From: Tigriopus japonicus
Lineage: Eukaryota; Arthropoda; Copepoda; Harpacticoida; Harpacticidae
DNA length: 64,000 bases
Direction: 5' to 3'
NCBI GenBank assembly: GCA_010645155.1
Contig: CM021319.1
Location: forward strand, 2,797,949 to 2,861,948
Position 1 is the stretch's first letter. Every line of letters begins with the position of its first letter. This document shows, piece after piece, positions 9,971 through 20,875 of the stretch. Both the position numbers and the translations under genes were made by a program. Under the pieces are notes generated by a model. It ran no database searches. It was not told the origin of the DNA and saw only the letters and a program-made list of their open reading frames with translations.

Positions 9971-11395
9971 GCTTTTATTTAAGGGAGGGCTTGTTAAATG
10001 AGTAAGGACGGGCAGATGGTGTACAAAGATTTTAGGTACCATAAACCAAGGATGGCTCAACCCAGGATCTGAACCCTCAACGGAAATAGTGCCATTCTCA
10101 AATTAGACGTTCTTCAGGCAACCCAGGCCAATTGTCATTGGGCAGGATTGGCCACATTTGCCCTTCAAAAGGTGATGAGATTATTGGCCTGCAGATAACA
10201 TGACTTCCTTGTTTTAGTGGATTAATAACCAATTATATTTTGAGTATTAAGTTCCTTTTGCTATTCATAAGGGTGATACCAGGTTTCTTTTATTTAAAAA
10301 ATAACTTGAGCCTAACTTCTCATTGTGGAATCCAAATTACAACTCTAACAAAACTACAATATTCAGTCACCGTTGTTTGTTTTGCCAGTTGCTTCTAACT
10401 CACAACATTTGAAACACACCTCTTTTCATCTGGAAATGTGATAAATTCACCTATGCAGTGATGTTTAAGTGTGTTATTTAAATCATGTTCAGTCCATTTG
10501 GCTTGTGCCAGTGCTCCTTCATCTGCTACAGTCCATGTTTGATGGCACACCCACCCTTTGATAGTGCAACAGCTTTTGTGAAAGGAGCAACTTTACACCT
10601 TAAGTTATTGTGGGATTCAGTTAAGTTTCGATCAATAATTCATCATGTGCGAGTTCATGTGCTGGTGGAACTTGTTCTGTTGGTGATTCAGCCACATACC
10701 AAAATTCCAATTCCTTTTTTTGATTGTGAGTGAACCAAGAAAGTAAGAGAAATACTGGTGTTTGCATTGTGTGAGGCATAATTCTGGGCATCTTTTAAGC
10801 TCATAACAAAACATGTATCTTAGTATATATTTGCCCAAAATTGCAAAACAAAGTCATTGGACATTTAAGAAGTCACCAAAGAAAGTTTTTTATTAGGTAA
10901 ATATATACAGCATTTCTTTTCTAAGTCATGTATTTCATTCCTTGATAACACTATCCTGGAAAACTATGTATCCTGTGATGGGAGTGAATCCAAAAAAAAT
11001 GTTCAAAAATTGGGGTTGGAATATCCTGGAAACTGGAAATTGCAAAAAGATGTGAGGACGAATTCTAATCTGTCCTGACAAACTAACAACCATTTTGACA
11101 TTTGAAAAGTACATATTATCAAATCATGCTAATGGCAAATAGTTAATGCAGGAATACATGATAATTGATTAACTGTAATACATAAAGTATATCTTTATAT
11201 GAGAGAACAAAGCAAATTATGAAAACCCTCATGATGCAAGTTATTGAAATGGAGCATATATATGTCTTGAAAGTCAAATATACTTAGGTCAACCTATGTT
11301 AATGCCTGATGGTTTGGTCTTTTTACATCTGTGCTCAGGCTACTCGCGCCAGACGCTCAAAAAGAGGGAGGTTAGCTGTTGAGTTAACCTCTCAA
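9971..11395. other. Unassigned intergenic sequence
   Basis: No supported gene or structured repeat. Short open frames such as 10485-10733 have no recognisable domain. Confidence 0.4.
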
Positions 11396-11396
11396 T

Positions 11397-11687
11397 AATG
11401 AAATTTTATTGACGCACAGAAACGTATTGAAAGTTGCAAGATTGGTTAATCAATGAGCTATACTTAAGGTACAATTACACGACACGTGTTTTGTCGCATT
11501 TCAACGGCACTTATGTGAGTCACATTGCATTGGATAACACATTTGATATTACACGACGGAATCAAATTCCTCAAATCTCTTTTGCATCCTGGGGCTCACC
11601 ATCAGGGCTTCCATATAATGAAGTTTTCTTGACGCACGGAAACATGTTGAAACATGCAAGATTGGTTAATCAATGAAATATACTTAT
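11397..11687. repeat. Direct repeat at 220-bp spacing
   Basis: 11397-11466 and 11617-11686 align without gaps at a 220-bp offset, sharing GATTGGTTAATCAATGA and TTGACGCAC. The first copy runs into the left TTAA end of the element at 11464; the second lies inside it. Confidence 0.75.
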
Positions 11688-12329
11688 CAACATCATATGA
11701 TATCACTTCATTATTCTTTCATGGCGTTTCTTTTAAAAACAGACAAATCTTTCCACTAAAGAATATGAAATGACAATTCTGTTTTCTTTTACTTGAGAGT
11801 AAAGTTTTAAGTTCATTTTTGTTGACAGACATATTCTAATTTGCATTTTACGTGGCTTGCGTTTTCATGTATTCTTTTTTTACTTTTTCAGTCATTGAAA
11901 TTTTACTTTACAGGGCGCATAACCTCTGATTTTCAACCTATATGACAACACTGCTGGATGTCTTTTGAAGAGCCAAGTTGACCAAAGTGTCTTTTCTTAA
12001 TTCAGCCTAGATGTGATCATAATGTAAAAATTAGATCAACCAATCATTTTTAAATTCTATTTGAGGAATTAGCTTCTTTTTTAACACGTCAATTGGATTA
12101 TTGAGTTAAAATGAATGAATATATCTTATATTGAGATTTGAGTTTTTGGTCACATTGGACTTTCTCATGACGTTTTAGCACACGAACGCCACAAAATGTG
12201 CTTCACATCACACAAAATTAGAACATGTTCCAAGTCGGAAGTGGGACACATTTGTAGCTCAAATGCGATGTGACTCACATAAGTTCCTTTAAAATGCGAC
12301 AAAACACGTGTCGTGTAATTGCACCTTAA
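11464..12329. mobile_element. TTAA-flanked non-autonomous DNA transposon
   Basis: Inverted ends of about 60 bp (from 11468 and to 12325) read GGTRCAATTACACGACACG and continue through TTTTGTCGCATT and TTATGTGAGTCACAT. Both are flanked by TTAA (11464-11467, 12326-12329). TTAA targets are typical of piggyBac-type transposases, but the GGT terminus is not the usual piggyBac CCY, so the class is uncertain. No transposase frame is present. Confidence 0.75.
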
Positions 12330-12447
12330 GCACGAATCATGTCAAAAAGTACCAGTAAACAAACCTAACTAAACATCCGAGAACTAGCAGACTTAAGTTC
12401 ATGGAAAAATCGTGGAAAAAAAAAATCAGTGGGCTTTTCCCTCTTCC

Positions 12448-12775
12448 AACTCCATGGACAGCCAAACATGTAGCTAAAGTTAAGGTGTTGGGTTTGAAAA
12501 GTTTAACTGTTACAGGCTGACTGTATAAATTTTAGGAAATAAGGAATGGGAAACTAAATACGGTTGATCCTGCATTGGCTTCTCTTCATTTTGCTGGCAT
12601 TAAAATCATGATTCTTGGAACCATTCTAAGTACCTTTACATTTTGTATTGTTTTCACTCCATTTCTACGAGAACTTTTGAGATTTCTAATCTAATTTGTC
12701 AACCTGTAACAGTGAAGCTTTTTAAACCTAACATCCTCCCTTAACTTCCTGCTTGGCTGTCCATGCTACATAAGG
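12448..12775. repeat. Inverted repeat (foldback)
   Basis: Arms 12448-12530 and 12697-12775 share, in opposite orientation, CATGGACAGCCAA, GTTAAGG, TAGGTTT/TGGGTTT and ACTGTTACAGGYTGAC. The central 165 bp is unique. Probably a MITE. Confidence 0.65.
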
Positions 12776-13185
12776 TGACCTTTTCCTGTTTTTTGAAAAT
12801 TTTGAATACCAAAATCCCGTTATCTGTTAACTGACCATACAAGAACGTGTCATGAATGAAATCATATATTATTTAACTTACACTCTTTTGGCTTATTGCC
12901 ACTTTTTGAACTGTCTGTAGTTCTATCCATGCTCAAGATCCTCCAAGAGATCACTCAGAAGCAATCTCATATGGAAATCAGAAACATTTTTTTGTTTCGC
13001 GAGAAATGAGTGTGACTAACGTGAGTCACATTAAACACAATTTTGGTACGCAAATTATGGTCACCCTTCCGAGAGGAAAGTGCGTGTGGATTAATGTCCT
13101 TACGGTGATTGATCCGTATTCAGGGTCTTGAACACCTTTTGGTTCCCTCCAATCCATCCTTTACCGTCACCGGAGACCCCCCAAA

Positions 13186-15597
13186 ATGGGGTTGGATTGG
13201 GAGGCTCGGGGTGTGTTGGCCGATTTTCGTGCGTGTCAAAGGGCGTCTCAGAACACGAATTTGGTCTTTCACTGCGCCAACGGCCACGTGTCCGCCCATC
13301 AAATGATCTTTGCCGGCATCTCGCCCTTCTTCACCGATCTCATGCAACGTTTCGTGATTGGCCGGGAACTTTTTCCCTTGGATTTGAACATTTCCTTGCC
13401 CGAAATTCGCCGAGAACACGTGGAAATGGTCGTGGAAATGGTCTACACGGGCCAAGTGCCAATTACTAAAAGGGACTATCAACCTTTTCGCGAGATTTGC
13501 CAACTCCTGCAGCTTTCTGTGCCAATAGCTGATTACGATATTTTTTTCATGCACCAGAGCAGCAAAGAAGACAGGTCCTATTTCTTTGAACCTCTGGACT
13601 CCCAAAACAAACCTCTAAAATCGCAGTCGAGCCCACGGGTTTTTGTGTGTGACGAATGCAATGCCATATTCCCTTTGAATATCGCCTTGAAAAGGCACAA
13701 GAAGAGCCAACATGACGAATCTGAATCAGAAGCGCCATACCCGCAGCAATCGCCAATTGTGACAGAGCCATCGACGGTGGAGCCTCAATTGAATGCACGA
13801 CCCACAAGACAACGGCCTTTGAACGATAGCAAGAACTTGGTTTGCCTACAAAATGACGAGCGTGTAGTTGAATGTCCCGATTGCAAGAGTCTCCTCAATC
13901 CCAGGCACGTCCGAGAACATTTAGCCGTCCATCTACAGGAGGAGCTCGATGTACTCGTGATGAGGAGTGAGCCCGTGTCTGGAATTTTCAAGTGTCAAGA
14001 GTCACCATGTTCGTATGAAACTGCTGAACCTTTCCATATGGTTCGTCATTTGGGCGCGACCCATGATTTCATCACGAAATTTGCCAATAAAGCCCAAATG
14101 AAGTTCATTCATGATGCTGAAAAGCTAATTTGCAAACGGACTTCGTCTTTGAAACTTCCTTGCAACTCATCGCCAGAAAAAATAAAGAAGAACCTTAATC
14201 AACCTAGAACAAGCCAACACATTTTGGAAAATGAAGATGATCCAGAGAAGAACAACGACATCGATCCAGAGATCGAAAATGCTCGTAAGGATTCCACTGA
14301 GCGTGAATCGCAGTCTTTTAATAAACCGGATGAGTTAAACCCGCCATTGCTCACCCAATTAAACCAACCATCAAGTTCTTCGCACAATAACGAGATCTCA
14401 AAAACCTCGTCGAATGACCAGTATAAGGTCAAATGTCCCGATTGCACGAGTCTCTTGAGACCAGGGCAAGCTCGACACCATTTGGCCATCCATATACGGA
14501 AGCACCTTAATCCACTCGTTGCAAAGAGTAAATCCGTATCTGGACTTTTTAAGTGCAAAGTGTGCTCGTATGAAACAACTTATCAAACCAATATGCGTAG
14601 TCATTTGGCCCTGACCCATAACATGATCAGGAAATTTGCCAATGAAGCCCAAAAGAAGTTCCTCCATGATGCTCGAGAGATGACTGTCCAACTTAGGTGT
14701 CTTTCGCTCAATGGCACGATTCCAAAGAGCTCGCAAAATGACGGGCGAATTGTCGAATGTCCGGATTGCCACAGTCTCATACATCCATCTAGAGTCAAAT
14801 ATCATTTGACTAGCCATTTACGGAAGGAGCTCAACGAGTTCTTGAAGAGAAGTGAATCCAAGCCCGAAGTTTTTGAGTGTCTATTTTGTTCGTATGAGGC
14901 AACTTTTCGCGTCAAAATGCAACATCATGTGGGCGAGATTCATGATATGATGCTTAAATTTGCCAATGTTGCTCAAAAGAAGTTTCTCCTGGATGCTCAA
15001 AATATGATGCCTAAACCAAGAAGGAAGAGGAAGAAGCTCTTTAGTCTGAGGACCAGAAACCCGATCCTGGAGACTGATGACCTCTCTGAAAGCGAGGACA
15101 ACAACGTTGAAATTGAAGGCAAAAAAGATCTGGAAGACGCCATCAATTATGAATCACCGTTAAAAGACGAGCGTGCGCTCGAATGTCCGGATTGTCAAAG
15201 TCTCATACATCCAGTACGGGCCCGAGATCATTTGACCACCCATATGCGGGAAAATCTCAATAAACACATGACGAAGAGTGAATCTATGTGTGGACTTCTG
15301 AAGTGCCAATTGTGTTCACATGAAACCACTAGCCTCCACGGTTTGCAGTATCATATCGGTGCGAAACACCAGATGATGATGAAGTATGCCAATGCAGCTC
15401 AAGAGAAATTCATCTATGATGCTCAAAGAATGTTACTAATGAGAAGAAGGCCCAAGTCATCGAAGAAAAAGAAGCTTAATAAACCGCCTCAGTGTGAAAA
15501 GTCCGGACTGTCTGAAAAACTACCCTCCTTTTCTGGCCAAGGGGCATTTGGTCACCCATCTACACAAGCAGCTCGACGAGCTCATGACGATCAGTAA
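13186..15597 (+). CDS. BTB/POZ protein with tandem C2H2-like unit array
   Basis: An 803-residue single-exon frame. The start ATG sits in a favourable AAAATGG context. A BTB/POZ domain occupies about residues 12-115 (NTNLVFHCANGHVSAHQMIF, then LPEIRREHVEMVVEMVYTG); such domains mediate dimerisation. One classical C2H2 finger follows at about 156-176 (VCDECNAIFPLNIALKRHKKSQH). Four diverged units then start near residues 229, 415, 522 and 664. Each has CPDCxSLxxP...HLxxH, then FxCxxCSYET...MxxHLxxxHxM, and ends in KFANxAQxKFLxDA. A nuclear DNA-binding regulator is likely by family; the target is unknown. The frame ends 20-30 codons after a frameshift, and a fifth unit continues in another frame. 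The coding sequence is GC-richer than its surroundings. Confidence 0.85.
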   Translation: MGLDWEARGVLADFRACQRASQNTNLVFHCANGHVSAHQMIFAGISPFFTDLMQRFVIGRELFPLDLNISLPEIRREHVEMVVEMVYTGQVPITKRDYQPFREICQLLQLSVPIADYDIFFMHQSSKEDRSYFFEPLDSQNKPLKSQSSPRVFVCDECNAIFPLNIALKRHKKSQHDESESEAPYPQQSPIVTEPSTVEPQLNARPTRQRPLNDSKNLVCLQNDERVVECPDCKSLLNPRHVREHLAVHLQEELDVLVMRSEPVSGIFKCQESPCSYETAEPFHMVRHLGATHDFITKFANKAQMKFIHDAEKLICKRTSSLKLPCNSSPEKIKKNLNQPRTSQHILENEDDPEKNNDIDPEIENARKDSTERESQSFNKPDELNPPLLTQLNQPSSSSHNNEISKTSSNDQYKVKCPDCTSLLRPGQARHHLAIHIRKHLNPLVAKSKSVSGLFKCKVCSYETTYQTNMRSHLALTHNMIRKFANEAQKKFLHDAREMTVQLRCLSLNGTIPKSSQNDGRIVECPDCHSLIHPSRVKYHLTSHLRKELNEFLKRSESKPEVFECLFCSYEATFRVKMQHHVGEIHDMMLKFANVAQKKFLLDAQNMMPKPRRKRKKLFSLRTRNPILETDDLSESEDNNVEIEGKKDLEDAINYESPLKDERALECPDCQSLIHPVRARDHLTTHMRENLNKHMTKSESMCGLLKCQLCSHETTSLHGLQYHIGAKHQMMMKYANAAQEKFIYDAQRMLLMRRRPKSSKKKKLNKPPQCEKSGLSEKLPSFSGQGAFGHPSTQAARRAHDDQ

Positions 15598-15880
15598 AAC
15601 CAAGCCGGAAGTTTTCGAATGCAAATTATGCTCCCTTGAAGGACCCAAACTCTGCAATGTGCGTCGTCATTTGGGGTTAACCAAGGACATCTTAATTTCT
15701 TTGAGTCATCCTTGGGTTAACGCACAATATGGTCCCGACATTTGCCAATCCAAAAAAGTTCCTCCAAGATCGTGGAAAGTTCACCCAACGTTTTCCGGCT
15801 GCAAAGTTATTGCCTACGAAGAAGAAGAAGATGAGTCCAATTACACCATAGAGAACACCACAGATAACAACCAGCCTTGA
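15494..15880 (+). pseudogene. Decayed fifth zinc-finger unit of the BTB gene
   Basis: In the +1 frame relative to the main protein, this continues the array with SPDCLKNYPPFLAKGHLVTH, then VFECKLCS and VRRHLGL. The first Cys of CPDC is replaced by Ser. A palindromic insertion of about 40 bp (about 15680-15722, flanked by GGGTTAAC) then breaks the frame. Afterwards a third frame resumes the unit ending (NMVPTFANPKKFLQD). The unit is thus broken by a frameshift and an insertion. A sequencing error or a small intron at the first break is an alternative. Confidence 0.7.
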
Positions 15881-16001
15881 TCTGATGGAAACTTGGATTG
15901 GTCTTACACTCGAAGGGTAAAATCGCCACCAAATGTCGAATACGCGTTTTCTTAGAACGTAACGGGTTTCTGAATGTGATTGACAATATGATAGATATAA
16001 A

Positions 16002-16125
16002 AATAAATAAATAAAAAAGAAAATATATAGCACAAAAATACAAACATATTGGACACGATATTGAAAATGTCGATTACGATCTTGTTCTTTCCTTGTTCTC
16101 ACTCCAACTGATTACTTTCAATAAA
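16002..16125 (+). promoter_or_regulatory. Candidate poly(A) signals of the BTB gene
   Basis: AATAAA occurs at 16002-16007 (in an AATAAATAAATAAA run) and at 16120-16125. Both lie 120-530 bp past the possible stops. Confidence 0.45.
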
Positions 16126-16756
16126 CTAGTTTTTTCCAACAGCAAATTGTGACGACTGAAGTAAAAAAGAAGGGAAGAAAGCGACCGATGACCTTAATAC
16201 TGTCCCTTTAAATGGTCTCTGACATTTACAAACACATCATGAAGTACTAATCAATCAATGGGATAATTCCGATGAAGCAGGACAATCTGACTTATGGGTC
16301 GTCAAAATTCATTTTTGGCTGTCTTAATTTCCACCACTCCATCAACCACTCCATCTTGATCCGGAAATGTTTCAATAATTCTGCCCAAAGGCCACTGACA
16401 TCTTTTTGCGTTTTCAACCAGAAACCTAGAATGAGCCCAATTATTGTCAATTACCCACACAGACAAACATTGTAAAATAATTTCCGATGAGAGAATTCTC
16501 GCAATAAAGATTATTATTATTTACGAGAAGTACGAGGTTGTTAATGGCGACGTTTGGTCGCTTTTGACGCCACTACCTTAAAGATCGATTACACTCGTCC
16601 ATTGTAGTACTATTGTACTTGTTACCGAGACACTGTCACCCGGTTAAACGGAACGTTCACGGCTGATGGTGGTCCACTCTGAATCTTCCTCACGGATTTT
16701 GCCATGATCGCTTTTCGGTTAAGATCTAGTATTTCGGACCGGGCGTGTGTTAAACT

Positions 16757-16999
16757 TTAGTAGCGCTTTTCTTGATACCAGTCTCCGAGATCACGTCGAT
16801 CTCGTTCAGAGATATCTAATCTGTTGGCTTGCTCTTTGAAAGATGTTGTGAATATCCCAACTCGTCGTTGCAGTTCTTGATACATTTCTTCTATAACCTC
16901 GAGATTGTTTTCACGGGTTAATAATCTGAGAATTTTATTCATCTTCCTTGTCAATTGAGCTATTTGACTTGACGGCCTTATCACGGATGCGGATTCCAT
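16757..16999 (-). CDS. Small coiled-coil-like protein, possible retroelement gag fragment
   Basis: An 80-aa frame from ATG at 16999 to TAA at 16757. It is rich in Arg, Glu and Leu with heptad-like spacing (QLTRKMNKILRLL, EVIEEMYQELQRRV). Such short charged helices open the gag of some LTR elements of arthropods, hence the suggestion, but no capsid or zinc knuckle is visible. A 27-codon frame (MAKSVRKIQSGPP...) follows downstream on the same strand. It could equally be an exon of an unknown gene or chance. It abuts the foldback at 17013. Confidence 0.3.
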   Translation of the reverse strand: MESASVIRPSSQIAQLTRKMNKILRLLTRENNLEVIEEMYQELQRRVGIFTTSFKEQANRLDISERDRRDLGDWYQEKRY

Positions 17000-17012
17000 G
17001 GCAGTTGCAACC

Positions 17013-17585
17013 TCTTCACGGCGTTTAATTGAGGTGGAGAAGTCGTTTTAAAGTTCCAAAGACATTTCAGACCAGTTTTGGAGTGAGAAGACAATCCCGC
17101 AAATATAGTCGAGGTCGGTTAATTAGGTCACGGGCCAAAAATTGATATAATGTCACTTAAAACTTGCTTAAAAACAATTTTCTGAATTTTTCTCATCACC
17201 AATTCCTAAGATGGTCTCATTGTTGCCTGAAACCGAAATATTGACTTAATCTATTGAGCACTTCTTCGAATTTGGGTGAACAAAAGTCCGATTGTGTCCT
17301 TCGAGAATTGTGTTCGAAAATAGCCATTGAAAACTGAACGGCTTAATAGATTTCACCAATATTATGAATCATTACCGAACTAAGTGTGACTAACAATTAT
17401 CCAGAAGAAAAGTTTCATAAATTTGTTTTTAAACCAGTTTTAAGTGACATTATATCAATTTTTGGCCCGTGACCTAATTAACTGAACTCGGTAACATATG
17501 TGGCATTGTCTCTTCACCTCAAAACTGGTCTCAAATGACTTTGGTACTTGAAAATGACTTACCCAACTCAATTAAACGCCGTGAG
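17013..17585. repeat. Large foldback element with arms of about 170 bp
   Basis: The left arm (about 17013-17185) and right arm (about 17412-17585) are inverted copies. Shared blocks from the outside in: CACGGCGTTTAATTGAG, GAGACCAGTTTT/CAGACCAGTTTT, and TTAATTAGGTCACGGGCC continuing through ATTGATATAATGTCACTTAA. The loop of about 225 bp is unique. No transposase. Either a MITE or an inverted duplication. Confidence 0.8.
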
Positions 17586-17785
17586 CACAATTAAGGACAA
17601 GTTCTTTTGGAGAGTTTTTACCAACTTTGAGGTTTTTGCATTATTGTCGTCTTTCACGTTACATGTTATGCCTCATTTCTCACTATTTGTAGTGTTTATT
17701 CCAGGTTTTGGACATACATATATGTATACCATGAATACTTTTGAAAACATACAAAATAAGATATTGTTCATATCTTCTTTGAATT

Positions 17786-18199
17786 GAACTGAACTTAATT
17801 GTAAATATGTTTAACAATAGCTGAAATATTTGAGATTAAGTGGTCCATTTTGTGACCCCAAATTTTTTGGGGGGTAACATCAACCAGTTCTCCGCCTTAA
17901 TTTGTCCTTTTTAATCGCGAATTCGGCCTAAAATATTTAAATTGCTGAAAACACACATTGCGCAAGTTCAGGCATTTAAATACTGTAAATAAAAAAAGAA
18001 TGGCAAAAAACTCAATGAAAATTGGCCTTCTCATATTGTGAGAGCCCATAAAACCGTTTTCCGTGAAAAGCAACATATCTCACATTTCAATTCTTTCTAG
18101 TACAGCTCTTTGAAAAAAAAATATTAATTAAATTTACCTTTCCATCGAGTATTTTTATATCCATCTTTTATTGTTTACATCAATCAAAGGGATGGATGT
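17786..18199. other. Unassigned AT-rich sequence
   Basis: No gene or repeat identified. Confidence 0.4.
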
Positions 18200-18927
18200 A
18201 TTGACAGGAAGTTAAGACGAATAAAACTGTCAACTTAAACGAAAAAAGACGAATGGAATTGCCTGATTACACCAAAGAGATGAATAAAATTGACCGATTA
18301 AACGAAAAAAGACGAATAAAAGTGCCCAACGGACGGAAAAAAAGAAGAAAAAAATACTTGCAAAGTGGAAAAAAATCGAATTAATTGGCCAAAAGGGCGA
18401 ATGAACTAATCTGACTGTCAAAAACGGCGAAATCTAGAAAATTTATAAAAAGGGAATACCTAACGAGCAAGAATCAAATCCAATAGAAACTAAGAGTTAA
18501 AAATGCCTTTTCAAAGGAACGTCTTTAGTACAGCTATACTTAAAATCAGATTTGCCAATCCAATAATTGTTCTGATGGCCTTTTCAACCCAATAGTAATC
18601 TTTTCTTTCTGTGTCTGTCGAGCAAATGTACGAGTACAAGTTAATTTATAAGTGTGGATTGTATTTTGTTTGTGCAAAACCGCAACCGACAATTAAATTA
18701 TTACATTGGCCTATGATTGGTGGGGTTGAACTTTCTTTGAAGTTTTTATTTGCTTGGAAAATTGAAAAAAAAAAACCGCTTGCAAGCGCTTGAAATCTAA
18801 AAAATCCAAATTTTTGGCCAATTAAACGAAAAAAGACGATTAAAATCCAAATTAGACGAAAACAATTTCGCGACGAATAAAGGCCAAAAAGACGAATAAG
18901 TTTATTCGTCTTAAGTTCCTGTCCCTA
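18200..18927. mobile_element. Non-autonomous element with GACGAAT motif arrays and 9-bp TSD
   Basis: Flanked by a perfect 9-bp duplication GATGGATGT (18191-18199 and 18928-18936). Inverted ends share GACAGGAASTTAAGACGAAT. Inward from both ends runs an array of variants of a word like GACGAATAAAAxTGxCC, with AAACGAAAAAAGACGAAT recurring. The 9-bp TSD and motif-array termini are as in the two MULEs of this window, so a MULE relationship is inferred. No transposase frame. Confidence 0.8.
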
Positions 18928-19380
18928 GATGGATGTCTCGTTACCACTTTGCTTACCTTTTTCATTAAGTTAAATCAAAACATCAAAAAACTCATACATA
19001 TTGAATGTATTTTGGCCCACGAAACTTACTTTGGGAATCTTTAAAATTTCAACGAAGGCTGAGATGTTATGTTATGTTGTTTTGTTTTATGTATGTTGAT
19101 TTTTTGTTAACAAGTTCAATATCTAAAATTTTGATCTTCAAAATTGAAAAATGAAGAAGACAAGAAAGAATTTTAAAGACGTATGAAAAATTTGATTTCT
19201 TTGCAATTTTAATGATTTTAATTGCGATTTCGACCATATTGTGCACTTTATTTTGAAATTTTGGGCTAGTTTTTGTGCAACTTTTGGTTGCATTTTGCCC
19301 AACCTAAATGATGAAACACAAGTTGAAACACAAAGGCAAGTGATCCTCTATGAACAAGGCCAGAGAATTGAAGCGTAAAC

Positions 19381-19386
19381 TTTATT
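19381..19386 (-). promoter_or_regulatory. Poly(A) signal of the first PLC-X gene
   Basis: AATAAA on the minus strand (TTTATT here), 39 bp past the stop codon at 19425. Confidence 0.55.
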
Positions 19387-19424
19387 TTCAGTCTGTTTTG
19401 TTTGAATGAAGCATTCAATTCAAT

Positions 19425-20875
19425 CTAAATGAATTTCGAATGCTTTCTCGAGTCATTCAGAGCGATCACGCTCTCAACAAATCCGGGTTCATCCACGAAA
19501 TCGGCCAAAACCACGTTCAGAGTTTGAGATCGACTGGTTTTGGGGATCCAATCTTGAATGAGGTGTCTTGTACAAGGTCGAGCGAATTTTTCCTCCAGGG
19601 AACTAAAAATATTGCTTCTCACCGTTTTCGTGGAAGCTGTTAATATCCCTTGGGATACGTGAAGATGTTTGGAATACCGGTTTTCGAGGTAGACTGTAAG
19701 AAGAGAATCCATTTTGTTGAGTTCCTCTGTATTAGGCCAAGGATTCTGGATCCAGGATCGGTTCCACACTTTCGATCCTAACTGGATCAGATGGTCGCAG
19801 GATAAGATGACTTGTCCATGATCTAAAAGGTTTTGGAAAGTCAAATCCGAGGTCTGGTCGATGAGTTTATCTCCGAAGATCTCTTCAATGATCTCGGCTA
19901 GAACTTGGAAGTCTATTGGAGTGAATTCGTAGGTGTGATGGATGTCGATGAGAACCAATTCGAGAGGATGAATGTTCAAAAAGTCCTTAATAATAATCAA
20001 GATTTGAGAGATATCGTCTCCGAACAACCCGTGCAAGATTCGGATTCGGGTTTCAGGCCGATTTTGACTGACTTTGGACGAAGTTCCACCACATGTTTGA
20101 TTCTTTTTTGGGTATTTCCCCAATCTGAGATCAAAGAATCGTATCCCATGGTCCAATTGTTCCCGACAATTCCACTTTTGACAAACTCCCCATCTTGAAG
20201 CAAAGGCAGAAAAGATTATTTGTGGGCGGAAAAAATGAAATCAAGACATTTGAAAAAATAAATAAATACTAAAACAAAATAAGGTAAACATCCGGTATTT
20301 AAGGTTATTTAAATTGGCAAAAATGATGAGTGAGATGAATTACTTTTTATCATTAAGTAACCACAAAGTCGCTTTCATACATTATTAACCCGAATTGGAT
20401 TTGGCCAACGGGTTGACAGAAAAAAGTGTTTTCATGACATCATTTCAGGGGCTTTTGGATATTTTTAGATTTATTTCCAGGTCCCAAATATTCGACCTTT
20501 GCTTTTTCAAGTTGATATTACATTCTTACTAAACCTCAAAAATGAAACAAAAAATAAAACTCGCTAAACGATTGCAAAAAAACTCAAGAGATTTATTAAT
20601 AGATTTTGTTGAATAAGATCTTGCTACCTTCGAAGAATGGGTTTGCTAATGAGACTAGTCCTTCTTGCCCATTTCCGAATCCATAGAGGTTGATCTGGTC
20701 CCACCACTGAACTCGTGGATAAATTATGAGTGAAGGAATTGTGCGAACCAGGAATGGCGAGCTGAAGGATGGATTTGGATTTCAAAACAGGACTCAGATC
20801 CCTCATCCAATTGGTTAGGTCCATTCTTGCTCTTCTGTGGACCTTTCCAACTAAGTAAATGGACTCTTCAAGCAA
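19425..20875 (-). CDS. PLC-X-domain (PLCXD-like) protein, two exons
   Basis: Exon 1 is 20875-20628 and exon 2 is 20193-19425. The donor GTAGCA after CGA-AG and the acceptor TTCAAG give an in-phase Arg codon and the continuous sequence KPILRRWGVCQKW. The product is 338 aa from 20875, or 321 aa from the ATG at 20824, which matches the neighbouring paralogue's start better. Numbered from 20824, the first catalytic His is His28 in IPGSHNSF. The second is in RILHGLFG. HGIRFFDLRL and VLIDIHHTYEF complete the PI-PLC X barrel half. There is no Y or C2 domain, as in animal PLCXD1-3. Hydrolysis of phosphoinositide-type lipid is expected by family; the substrate is unproven. The intron of 434 bp has no counterpart in the paralogue at 21599. 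Confidence 0.88.
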
